Shown piece after piece: positions 35,761 through 43,813 of a DNA stretch of 64,000 nt. The position numbers and the translations under genes are program-made. Origin of the DNA: Micrococcaceae bacterium Sec5.1 (GTDB taxonomy: Bacteria > Actinomycetota > Actinomycetes > Actinomycetales > Micrococcaceae). Every line of letters starts with the position of its first letter. Within the stretch, counting starts at the first letter, position 1. The DNA lies in NCBI GenBank assembly GCA_039636795.1, contig CP143430.1:2480001-2544000 (forward strand). Reading direction: 5' to 3'. The notes under the pieces are model-generated. The model did not search any database. It worked only from the letters and a program-made list of their open reading frames with translations, and was not told the origin of the DNA.

Positions 35761-37052
35761 GACGTACGGGGAGGCATAGCCCTACTGATCATGCCGCACG
35801 TTGCTTTCCGTGCTACTCCGACAAGCACAAGCTAAGCATCGTCGCATTGCTTGGAGAAGGAAACCCCTCACCCACGGCGGTCTATTACTCCGCTACGGTA
35901 GCGAGCGCGATCGACGAGCTGGATCCCGGAGAGCGCGCCTTTCCTCGCATGCGTGTCGGCTGGTGAAACAATAATATGGGCGCACAAGCCGAAAAGCCGA
36001 TGCCACACTCCTCATGGACAAGCTCGTAGGTCTCTCCAACGAACGCGGCTTGCTGAGTCAGAGTACACGGTGGAGGAACAACGGATGGCCGGCAACTCTC
36101 CGCAGGCGTTCTCGAATCGGGCCCTCCTGAGGACAGCCGACGCGATGCACTGAATCGACCGTCTCAGCCTGGCCGTTCGGTCTCGACCTACCGGCACCGG
36201 ATGCCCACACTCCGCCTGGTTGGAGCTTCGGCTTGAAATCAATGCGCATGAGGGCGCTGAACTGTCCTCTGGCGTCAGTCCCTCAGATCTTGATTCTCCA
36301 GCAGTTCGTGCCTGTGGTGGAGCATGAACTCATGCGTGTAATGAAGGCCAATCCAAGGGGATGCAAAGTATTCGTCTATGCCAAAATCTTGAACCGGAGC
36401 TGGTGCTTCTTCGGCGCAGATGTTCGGATCGGGTACGGGTAATCGGGATGCGGTCTGAGTCAGTCCATTGTGCGGCGTTCGGGGTCTGGGCATGATTTCT
36501 CCTCGTCTCATTGGTGTTTGCGGTTAGGACGCGCGGAGGATGTCTTCGACGCGGTGTTTGACGTCCCCGGAGAAGGGGGGCCGGAGCTACGTGCCGGGTC
36601 CTGTAGGTGACGAAACCGCTGCTGAGTTCGCTGAATCCGATTGCGGTGGCGGCGGTCCAGCGGCCCGATAAAGGCCGTTACGTTGGGTGCAGTGAGCTCG
36701 CCTTCGGAGGTTTCAGGTGGAATCCAGGTGCCTCGGACCTGGCGTACAGACGAAGAAGCGAGGCTGTGTGACAGGTGCAAACGGAATGATCAGCCATTGG
36801 TTCCCATATAACTCCACGTAGGAGTCTGAGGGGCAATGTGCAAACGCTTCTTGTCTGGTCATGTCGTCTCATTTCCATGGTGTTGGAGCGGCTTCAGGCG
36901 AAGTCGGGGTCGAGTTCACGCATAAGCTCATCCCAAAGCTTTCGGGTTGTCGGCCCGAGGTCGCAGCAGCCCTGGGAATTGTGGAAGGACCATCCGGATC
37001 GTGCACGCCCCGGGAGCCTGCGGGACAATGCTGGCTCCGAAGGAGCGACGCT
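35761..37052. other. Long degenerate region without a supported gene
   Basis: Nearly 1.3 kb holds only short frames. One minus-strand frame ends in VEDILRAS just before a stop at about 36527. The same 17-bp word occurs at 6085-6101, where a minus frame ends in LEDILRAF and a stop, so both may be C-terminal ends of one protein family. Other frames give no family match that I can recognise. Confidence 0.35.
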
Positions 37053-37395
37053 TCACAGGGTGTCCCCGCGTTGATGGAGGGCCCTGTCACGTGAATGGCC
37101 GAAGGGGGGAGATCCACCGCTTGGCCCGAGCCCTTCGCGGGCGAGGTCGTGGAGCAACTGGTGATAGCCCGAGAGGGCCAGAGGCGGCACCTGGTGGAGC
37201 GAAGCGACGGTCGCTCGGGGGCGATCCACGCAGAACAAGGCGAGGATTGCTTTGTCCTCCTGCGCATCGTCTAGTGTCCGGTACGCGCCGATCGGGCAAT
37301 CTGCCGTGAGCGCTTGTGCGTAGAGACTGAGGCGATCGACTGGTGTCGAGTTCCCGGCTCGCTGCCAGACATGGACGACATCCGTGCTATCTATC
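37053..37395 (-). CDS. Hypothetical protein, possibly truncated
   Basis: From the ATG at 37395 the frame reads MIDSTDVVHVWQRAGNSTPV and continues for about 113 residues with a protein-like composition (DDAQEDKAILALFCVDRPRA). I recognise no family. The codon use is plausible for the host. It lies divergent from the GntR-type regulator gene and downstream of the palindrome at 37479-37514, so it could be the regulator's target. The end may be disrupted, because the last 30 residues lose structure. Confidence 0.35.
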
Positions 37396-37471
37396 ATGAT
37401 TGACGTCGACTCTCCTTGTTGACGGTCGAGGTGGTCGGAGACTCGGTCCCCGTCTTCTGATACCCTTAACC

Positions 37472-37514
37472 TTAGATGTCTAATGTTAGATGTCAATAGA
37501 CATCTAACATTAGA
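37472..37514. promoter_or_regulatory. Operator: perfect 16-bp inverted repeat upstream of the GntR gene
   Basis: The arms 37479-37494 (TCTAATGTTAGATGTC) and 37499-37514 (GACATCTAACATTAGA) pair perfectly around AATA. TTAGATGTC also occurs twice at 14-bp pitch (37472 and 37486). The element lies 39 bases before the regulator start. It is a strong candidate for autoregulation and could control the divergent small gene. Confidence 0.65.
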
Positions 37515-37552
37515 TATTAGACTCTACGATCGTTGATACCGTCCCAGGAGAG

Positions 37553-39013
37553 GTGGCCATGTCCAGCTGGAGAGACCGACTCGCATTCGCGCCGTTGGAG
37601 ACTGCCGAACGTGGTGAGGAGATTGCGCTTCGACTCCGACATTCGATCGAACTGGGCATACTCGAAGACGGCGCCCAGCTTCCCAGCGAAAGCGAGCTCG
37701 CGATGAGGATGCGAGTCTCTACCATGACCCTGCGAAACGCCCTGGCCGAACTTCGTCATCGGGGACTTCTGGAAACACGACGCGGCAAAGGCGGCGGAAG
37801 CTTCGTGAGGGCGAACACCGGAGACATCGGCAAAGCCCAGCGGGAGACCCTTGCCGCGTACTCCCTTGAGGAATTGCGCGATATCCGAGAATATCGGGCA
37901 TTCCTGGCAGGGTCAGCCGCTATAACGGCGGCGGGCCGATCCCGGCAGGTCCCTATCGGGCGACTGGCATCGATGGCAGTAACGATCGAGACGGCGCAGA
38001 CGCCCGTTGAAATGATGCGGGCGGATAGTCAATTCCACGTGGAGCTTGCGGCCACATCCGGATCCGTCCTGTTCGCCCGTCAGGAGCTGGAGATGCAGGC
38101 TGCGGTAGGGGCATTGGTATGGGCCGCCGCTTCTGATCGCCGAAGCGTGGCCGCAAATGAGCACGCGATGATCGTGGATGCAATACGAGCCGGGGACGCT
38201 ACTAGTGCACGTACCCTCGCCGAAGAGCATGTTCGCCGGGACATGAACCGCCTCATCGATCTGCGGATGTCAATGGAATCTCCGCCACCAGGATCTCAGC
38301 CAGGAATCGAAGGCATCGACGGCGCAGTTTCCGCCGTCGAATCGTTCGCTGAGAGCCTCGCAGGTACCGCAGCCGCGTCGATCCGAGCCGTAGAAGAAGC
38401 CGTCCAAACCGACCTCGACCGTTCAAAGAACGGTAGGCTGGATCAGTTGGTGAATGTCTACGACGTGTGCCAGAACGTTCTGGCGAAGGCCATGCCGGCT
38501 CTGGTCGGGACGGGATTCGTGGCCGATCCATCATTCTTCGGCGAACCGGGCCTCATCTGGTGCACCATTCCGTCGGGTCCGGGATCGGCGCGGCGTGTGG
38601 AAGCGGATATGGACTTCTATGGCTACTCGACAGCACCGTGGTGGCCCGCGCACGAAGCCGATGACGAGGTCCATGCCACCTATGCCTACGTGGACGCCTT
38701 CGGCGCCAACGAACACCTCGTCTCCTTCACCAAGCGAGTCACGAGGGACGGCAGAATGGCCGGCGTTGCTGCCGTTGGCGTCCTCGTTAGCAGCCTCCAG
38801 ACTGGATTCGCGCCGTTTCTCCGGTACTTGCCGTCAAACACCTGCATAGTTGATCAGAACCAAGTCGTTCTCGCTACGAACACTGCTAGCCTCGTCGGTG
38901 AAACCCTCTCCCCATCCCATCAGACTGAACGAAGAATCGCACTCCCATTGGTGCCATGGAGCCTGTGTCTAGGTGTGAACACCGGAGAGAATGACGAAAA
39001 CGGGACCCGGTGA
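37553..39013 (+). CDS. GntR (FadR-type) regulator with added C-terminal Cache-like sensor domain
   Basis: The 486-residue protein starts beside AGGAGAGG. Residues about 22-95 are the GntR winged helix: LRHSIELGILEDGAQLPSES, then MRVSTMTLRNALAELRHRGL. Residues about 105-235 form the FCD ligand domain with the Asp and three His that usually bind metal (RADSQFHVELA, NEHAMIVDAI, AEEHVRRD). Ordinary FadR-type proteins end here, near 240 residues. The remaining 230 residues resemble an extracellular-type Cache/PAS sensor (WCTIPSGPG, DFYGYSTAPWW, GRMAGVAAVGVLVSSLQ). No membrane helix is present, so this sensor would act inside the cell. The ligand is unknown. Confidence 0.8.
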   Translation: MAMSSWRDRLAFAPLETAERGEEIALRLRHSIELGILEDGAQLPSESELAMRMRVSTMTLRNALAELRHRGLLETRRGKGGGSFVRANTGDIGKAQRETLAAYSLEELRDIREYRAFLAGSAAITAAGRSRQVPIGRLASMAVTIETAQTPVEMMRADSQFHVELAATSGSVLFARQELEMQAAVGALVWAAASDRRSVAANEHAMIVDAIRAGDATSARTLAEEHVRRDMNRLIDLRMSMESPPPGSQPGIEGIDGAVSAVESFAESLAGTAAASIRAVEEAVQTDLDRSKNGRLDQLVNVYDVCQNVLAKAMPALVGTGFVADPSFFGEPGLIWCTIPSGPGSARRVEADMDFYGYSTAPWWPAHEADDEVHATYAYVDAFGANEHLVSFTKRVTRDGRMAGVAAVGVLVSSLQTGFAPFLRYLPSNTCIVDQNQVVLATNTASLVGETLSPSHQTERRIALPLVPWSLCLGVNTGENDENGTR

Positions 39014-39591
39014 ACCGTCGCCGGTCCCTCATGCAGCGGAACGGATTCAGTGACGACGGGCCGGTGACCTGAAACCACACAGTCACCATAGTGTTCAAGC
39101 ACCAGCCGGATTGCGCTGGTGCTTGAGTTCTTTCGGCGATGCTGCGACAAACTGACATAGTCCGTAAAAATCTCCGATTGGTTTAGTCTTCTGAGACATG
39201 GGAGTGCGGCAGTCAAGTTCTTGAGACAAGTCGTCATTGGATTTTGGCTAGGCGGCTAGGCGTTCTTGTGCGACGGCAAGAAGACCTGGACCTCGGTCTT
39301 GGTCTTCTCCCGCACCCCCGGCCCAGATCCTGTGTCCGGTCGCTGGCGCGGCTCGACTCGACTTGCCCTGAAGCCCGAAAACATCCGGGCCCTGGTAGGA
39401 ATGGCTGGGGAAAGGAATGCTCTCGCCGCGACCAGCCCGTCAAAATGCGACGTTCGTCATGCGACTGCCCAAGTCGTTTGGGTAGATCGTTTCGGGAACT
39501 AAATAGTCCGCTCGACACCCGATCTGGCAACTCCTTGCATTTTCAGCTCATCGTGTTAACGGTGCTTAGTGGGCGCTGGTAAACACCCCTG
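39014..39591. other. Intergenic region with a terminator after the GntR gene
   Basis: The 578-bp gap holds an 11-bp inverted repeat at 39095-39126. Further on, minus-strand frames near 39234-39530 are arginine-rich and do not match a known family. Repeated words (CTGAGACA, TTGAGACA near 39190-39230) hint at the end of a lost insertion element, which I could not identify. Confidence 0.35.
39095..39126 (+). terminator. Terminator-like hairpin downstream of the GntR gene
   Basis: TCAAGCACCAG (39095-39105) pairs perfectly with CTGGTGCTTGA (39116-39126) around a ten-base loop. Only a short pyrimidine stretch follows, so it may act as a weak intrinsic terminator. Confidence 0.45.
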
Positions 39592-40542
39592 CTATGAAGT
39601 GGACGTGGTTTGCACGGCGATGTCGAGCAGGCGCCCGGCGGATCCCACTGGTCTGTGGCCGCCAAACCAGATGCACCGCAGGTCGCGTTCGAGGGGGCGG
39701 TCGACAACGGGGATCTCGACGAGACGCCCTGCCCTAAGAGCTCCTTGTACGGCCAAGTTGCTTAGCACCGCCGGTCCGAGTCCGGCCATGACGCTAAAGC
39801 TGATGGCAGAATTGCTGTTCAGTTCGGCGATGGGCCTGGCCCGACTGGCGCCAATGGCGGCATTCAGCGCAGCGCGGGTGCCCGACCCGTCTTCGCGTTC
39901 CACCAACGGCGTGGAGGCGAGGGCTTCGTGGGTGAGTGGTTCCACGCGCGCTGACCATGGATGATCTGGGGAGATGACGACCACGAGACGGTCAGTCAGG
40001 ATGTGGATACTCTGCACATCACCGGGGATGTCAGGAGTTTCAATAAATCCGAGGGCCAATTCCCCGGACCGCACACCCTCGACAACTCGGCGGGAATTGT
40101 TAATTCGAAGAGTGGTTTGGACTTCCGGGCACTCATCCCGGAATGTGCTGAGCCAGCGTGGGACGAGATACTCGGCCACGGTCATGCTGGCACCAAACAC
40201 CAGTTCGGTACCAGACGTCGAGGCCAGGGCCGCGGCTCCAGCCGAGAATCTCTCTGTCGCGTCGAGTATCTCTCTTGCCCATTCGACGGTCAGCACTCCC
40301 TCCGGGGTCAGTTTTGAGCCTCTTGTGGAGCGCGTGAGCAACGGGTAACCCAGTCGCCGCTCTAAAGTGGCGACGGCACGACTTGCGTTGGACTGGGCCA
40401 TGCCAATCAAGCGGGCGCCCGCGCTGAGGCTGCCCGCATCGGCAATTGCCACGAGCAGACGCACCGCCGAGATCTCCAGCCACTTGTCGGCTGGCAGCTT
40501 TGGCAGTGCCCTTCGCTCCATATCAGCATCATATGCCCCCAT
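39592..40542 (-). CDS. LysR family transcriptional regulator
   Basis: The product is 316 residues from the ATG at 40542, or 309 from the ATG at 40521. The longer open frame to 41148 runs antisense through the divergent YeiH gene and is rejected. LEISAVRLLVAIADAGSLSA, then GMAQSNASRAVATLERRLGY (about residues 47-66) form the LysR helix-turn-helix, and FLTR-like LLTRSTRGSKLTPEG follows. The C-terminal two thirds are the periplasmic-binding-like effector domain. It is divergent to a YeiH-type gene 49 bases away, which matches the known yeiE-yeiH pairing in enterobacteria, so it probably controls that gene. Confidence 0.88.
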   Translation of the reverse strand: MGAYDADMERRALPKLPADKWLEISAVRLLVAIADAGSLSAGARLIGMAQSNASRAVATLERRLGYPLLTRSTRGSKLTPEGVLTVEWAREILDATERFSAGAAALASTSGTELVFGASMTVAEYLVPRWLSTFRDECPEVQTTLRINNSRRVVEGVRSGELALGFIETPDIPGDVQSIHILTDRLVVVISPDHPWSARVEPLTHEALASTPLVEREDGSGTRAALNAAIGASRARPIAELNSNSAISFSVMAGLGPAVLSNLAVQGALRAGRLVEIPVVDRPLERDLRCIWFGGHRPVGSAGRLLDIAVQTTSTS

Positions 40543-40591
40543 GGTGGAATCATGGCTACTGCGTCTTTGTTGGGCATGCGACGGTCTTAAC

Positions 40592-41665
40592 ATGGAACAG
40601 CAGCACCTACCAAAGTCCTCTATTAGCGCTGAGTCTCCCGAGAGTGGCACGCCAATAAAGGCGTCCGTGCGCTTGCGCCAGTGGACGCAATCAGTGCCAG
40701 GTTTGACTGCCTGCGTCGTCGGGGCGGCTGTCGCGATGGTTTCCGCGCGGTTCTTGCCCGGAGCCAGCCCGCTGCTGATTGCTATCCTATTTGGGGTAGC
40801 ATGGCGCAACCTTCTCAGTGTGCCCGGCTCTTGGGCTCCAGGCATTACTGTCGCGATAAAGAAGCTATTGCGCGCGGGTATCGTCCTGTTGGGGCTGCAG
40901 CTGTCGCTGGCCGAAATTCTAGGTCTGGGTGCCGGGGCTCTCCTTGTTGTCGTGGCCGCTGTCGGGGTCACGTTCGCAGCCACGATGTGGGTCGGCCGTT
41001 GGCTCCGCATCGGAATGACGCAGCGGCTCCTGATCGCCTCCGGCTTCTCCATATGCGGTGCAGCGGCGGTCGCGGCGACAGAAAGCGCGACGGACGCTGA
41101 GGAGGAGGAAGTTGTAACGGCTATCGGCTTGGTGGTGCTGTTCGGCACGCTTATGATCCCGTTGGTACCTTTTCTGGGCGGCCTGCTAGGAATGACGGAG
41201 GAGTCTCAGGGCCTGTGGATCGGTGCTTCAACCCACGAGGTGGCGCAGGTAGTCGCCGCCGGAGGGACAGTCGGCAGTACCGCCCTGGCCGTTGCCGTCA
41301 CCGCGAAACTCGCGCGAGTGCTGATGCTGGCACCAATCATTGCCGGTATCAGCTGTCATCGAGGGCGTACTCAAACTGCAGGCAGGTCTGCTAAAAGACC
41401 GCCGATCGTTCCCGTGTTCGTCCTGGGTTTTATCGTTGCCATGTTGCTGCGCACTACTGGCGTCCTGCCCGGATTCTCCATCGAAGCGGCCAAATGGCTG
41501 CAGAGTGGACTGCTGGCCACTTCTATGTTCGCACTCGGTCTCGGCGTTCATTTCCGCGGGCTCGCTAAGGTTGGCGGTAAGCCCGTCGTGCTGGCACTGG
41601 CATCCACGCTCACGATCCTGTCCGTGTCGCTGGCTGGAACGTTGATTTTTCCCGTTGAGCACTAA
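40592..41665 (+). CDS. YeiH-type putative sulfate exporter family protein
   Basis: The 357-residue membrane protein has about ten helices and belongs to the YeiH/UPF0324 family. GVAWRNLLSVPGSWAPGI, LLRAGIVLLGLQLSLAEI, GFSICGAAAVAATES (about residues 151-165) and STHEVAQVVAAGG (about 215-227) are the family's conserved segments. Family members have been proposed to export sulfur oxoanions or related anions, but biochemical proof is thin. The start at 40592 is chosen because the open frame upstream overlaps the LysR gene. The LysR-type gene is divergently placed. It is one of the few intact units in this degenerate part of the window. Confidence 0.85.
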   Translation: MEQQHLPKSSISAESPESGTPIKASVRLRQWTQSVPGLTACVVGAAVAMVSARFLPGASPLLIAILFGVAWRNLLSVPGSWAPGITVAIKKLLRAGIVLLGLQLSLAEILGLGAGALLVVVAAVGVTFAATMWVGRWLRIGMTQRLLIASGFSICGAAAVAATESATDAEEEEVVTAIGLVVLFGTLMIPLVPFLGGLLGMTEESQGLWIGASTHEVAQVVAAGGTVGSTALAVAVTAKLARVLMLAPIIAGISCHRGRTQTAGRSAKRPPIVPVFVLGFIVAMLLRTTGVLPGFSIEAAKWLQSGLLATSMFALGLGVHFRGLAKVGGKPVVLALASTLTILSVSLAGTLIFPVEH

Positions 41666-41773
41666 ATGTCATGGTGCTGCTGAATGAAATCTCCGCAGTC
41701 CGCGCGCCTGATAAACCGTTTCAGGTACGACGTGCATCTCTGGTCGTGGGGAAAAGCAGCGCGCAGACTGTTG

Positions 41774-42160
41774 CTAATCTGGCGAGGGCTCCAGCGTTGC
41801 TTCGTGTTCGCGCACGAATTCCCGTAACTCCGGGTTGCTGGCAATCTTTCCCGCCCGTTCACGGCTGCGTCTACCCTCGGCCGTCCGCGGACGGTAGTTG
41901 CCAGAGGGCCAATGAATGTTCCGACGGATCTCGCGGCTCGCGGTCAACGGATGCCCAAGTTCCAAAGCGATGGCGCGAATGCTGTGTCCGGTATGTAGGA
42001 GGTCCGCGATCGTGATCCTCTCCGCCTCCGACAGAAATCGGGCAGAAATCGCCGCTGGTCTCTGGATGGAGATGGGAGGGATTCCTTTGACGTTTCCGGA
42101 CTTCGGAACGACTGTGTGACCGTGCCTCCATCGAGTGCCAGAACTAGGTCTTGCAGTCAT
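41774..42160 (-). mobile_element. Relic of an IS30-family transposase N-terminus
   Basis: The minus frame reads RFLSEAERITIADLLHTGHS, then IRAIALELGHPLTASREIRR and NIHWPSGNYRPRTAEGR. IS30 transposases begin with (R)YLSxxERxxIAxL, a helix-turn-helix with S(T)ISREIRRN and a following YRPxxA segment. The catalytic DDE domain is absent. The element is inactive. Confidence 0.55.
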
Positions 42161-42229
42161 ACCTCCAGATATCGCGGGTCCGATATTCTCGAAAACGGAT
42201 CTAGGAGAGCGGTCGATAAAGCCGGGCTC

Positions 42230-42526
42230 TTATGTTTGAATCGGGTCCTTTTGGACGGCTTCAAATTCACCTCGCTCCTGGGCGCGCGAGTCCAAGATGC
42301 TCGCGAAGGGTGAGCCCTTGTAGTCGCGGCGGGACAGGACCCTGTCCTGCAATAGCGGCATTACAGGGACTGCGTTGCGGAAATCTTCGAATCCGTCCGG
42401 GACGTATGTGGGTGAAAGAATGTAGCCGTCGGCCGTTCCGGCCAAGAACCTTCGGCCGATAATCGGGGTTCTGTCGTCGGCTCGGTCGAAAGGTCTTGTC
42501 ATGATGCTCGTGGTCTTCTCCGCCAT
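42230..42526 (-). pseudogene. C-terminal relic of an NtaA-type LLM monooxygenase
   Basis: The frame reads AGTADGYILSPTYVPDGFED, then FRNAVPVMPLLQDRVLSRRD and YKG. NtaA/DszA-type monooxygenases end with ADGFxLxPxYxPxGxxDFVD, then VVPxLQxRGxFRxxYxG. Compare VDGFWICVDVYRDGIDAFVD near the end of the protein at 14613. The barrel part is missing. It is a non-functional fragment of a second monooxygenase gene of this type. Confidence 0.5.
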
Positions 42527-42908
42527 GTTAACAATGAAGGAGGTGCCGCCATCATGTTGGATGTTTCATCGTTCTGCCAGGCGAAGTGTGGTCGGATTTT
42601 GGTCCTTTCGACCGATGGGTGTGAGTCGTGCCCTGAAGGCTGCCGCCTCATTCCGGCAGGAGGCTCCGAGTGGGTTAAAAGGCTGAGGCTGAGCAGACGA
42701 TCTGTAGCATGTGGCGGCTACTATTTGCTGGTACCGGTCCGAGTGTGCAGAGCAGCGTTGGGTACCGCTTCTTCGGTGGCGGTCGAGCAAAAAAGAAGTG
42801 TGAACAATGTCCACACTTTTCGCTTCGGACTGGCCCGTACTGTCGTGGGACTGGCCCGGTTTCCGCATGTTTTCGGGAGTTCCCAGTGTTTCCAAGGCAT
42901 GGAATCCC

Positions 42909-42929
42909 GTTCGAGTCCCACCTCGGGCA
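42909..42929 (+). other. tRNA-Leu-like 3' end, possible attachment-site relic
   Basis: The 21 bases contain the T-loop GTTCGAGTC and the acceptor 3' strand CTCGGGCA, as at the 3' end of actinobacterial tRNA-Leu, whose 5' strand is GCCCGAG. The T-stem 5' strand just upstream does not pair, and no matching 5' acceptor or anticodon arm is found, so this is not a whole tRNA. Integrating elements often duplicate exactly such 3' tRNA ends as att sites. The assignment is tentative. Confidence 0.35.
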
Positions 42930-42936
42930 GGGCATA

Positions 42937-42959
42937 CCCCCTCGTCAGAGGGGGTTTTT
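42937..42959 (+). terminator. Intrinsic terminator after the tRNA-like 3' end
   Basis: CCCCCTC (42937-42943) pairs with GAGGGGG (42948-42954) around GTCA, followed by TTTTT. This is a textbook rho-independent terminator. Its place just after a tRNA-like 3' end supports the idea that both came from a tRNA transcription unit. Confidence 0.8.
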
Positions 42960-43813
42960 GCTTTAGCGGCATACAAAGCCTGACGAGTGCTTTCATCTTA
43001 TGAGCCCCGACGGTCCCCAGCCGCTGGGTGCGGGCTCTTCAGCTTGGCGGGGAGCGGGGGTCAGGGTCCTGGCGTATGGGCCCTCCCCTTGTTGAGATGT
43101 GGGATCCTTAGACTTGCCTTCTTCTGGGCGCGCCCGTGGAAAAGCCTGACCAACTTCCATTGCTAGGACAGCTCACGGACAGTTATTCTTCGAGTGTGGA
43201 ACTGATCGCGACGGCGGTGCGTGACGGAGACAAGGTTGCCTTCCCAAACGATTAGCGCTGCCCTCGTACATTGCCGTCTTCCAAGTAGTCGCTGCTCGCG
43301 AGGTAGCCGTGCCGGCTCAGTTAGGTCTTTCCCACTCGCCGAGGTATCTGGCCCGGCGTTTCGGGCGGCATAGTTGCCGCCGTCAGGGGTTCACCCGTGC
43401 AGCTTACCGAACGCATGGTCTCCGCCCGATGGGTGATGAGTTTCCCTGCAGAATCGTGAGGAGATCACCCTGTTAGTAAAAGTCCCTGATCAGGCGTCTG
43501 AAGCGGTCGACGACGCCAGCGGCACCTGACTGCACGAAAGTCGACGCCAGCTGTCTAGCGGAGGATAGTTTGACAGCGCAGGCGAGCCTCCTTGAGCGGT
43601 CGTGTTGAAGCACGACGTGGGATGGCTGGTGCGGTTTTCGAAGTTCCCTGCGGGCATTCGCCATGCTGAGGGACCACCGGGACGCTACTGAATCCCGTCC
43701 ATATGTTGAAGCTCAGTGATAAGGCCACGTTCGTTCGGTCGAATCCGACGCCTTGGTTTTCCACGAACTGCGGATCCTGGCCTGCCACGGCTAGTCGAAT
43801 CAAAGGACCAACC

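Larger units (their letters stand above)
42527..43813. other. Non-coding or degenerate stretch around a tRNA-like 3' end
   Basis: No supported gene lies between the LLM relic and the copper-radical oxidase gene. It holds the tRNA-Leu-like 3' end (42909-42929), the terminator after it, and an 11-bp direct repeat GGACTGGCCCG (42827 and 42848). Forward frames near 43170-43400 look partly protein-like but carry stops. Confidence 0.4.

Noticed and set aside
40543..41148. N-terminal extension of the LysR frame
   Set aside because: It is antisense to the YeiH-type gene, is Thr/Ala/Pro-rich and precedes a normal LysR start.
42844..42929. A complete tRNA-Leu gene
   Set aside because: The T-loop and acceptor 3' strand are good, but the T-stem 5' strand does not pair and no GCCCGAG acceptor start or anticodon arm is present at the right distance.
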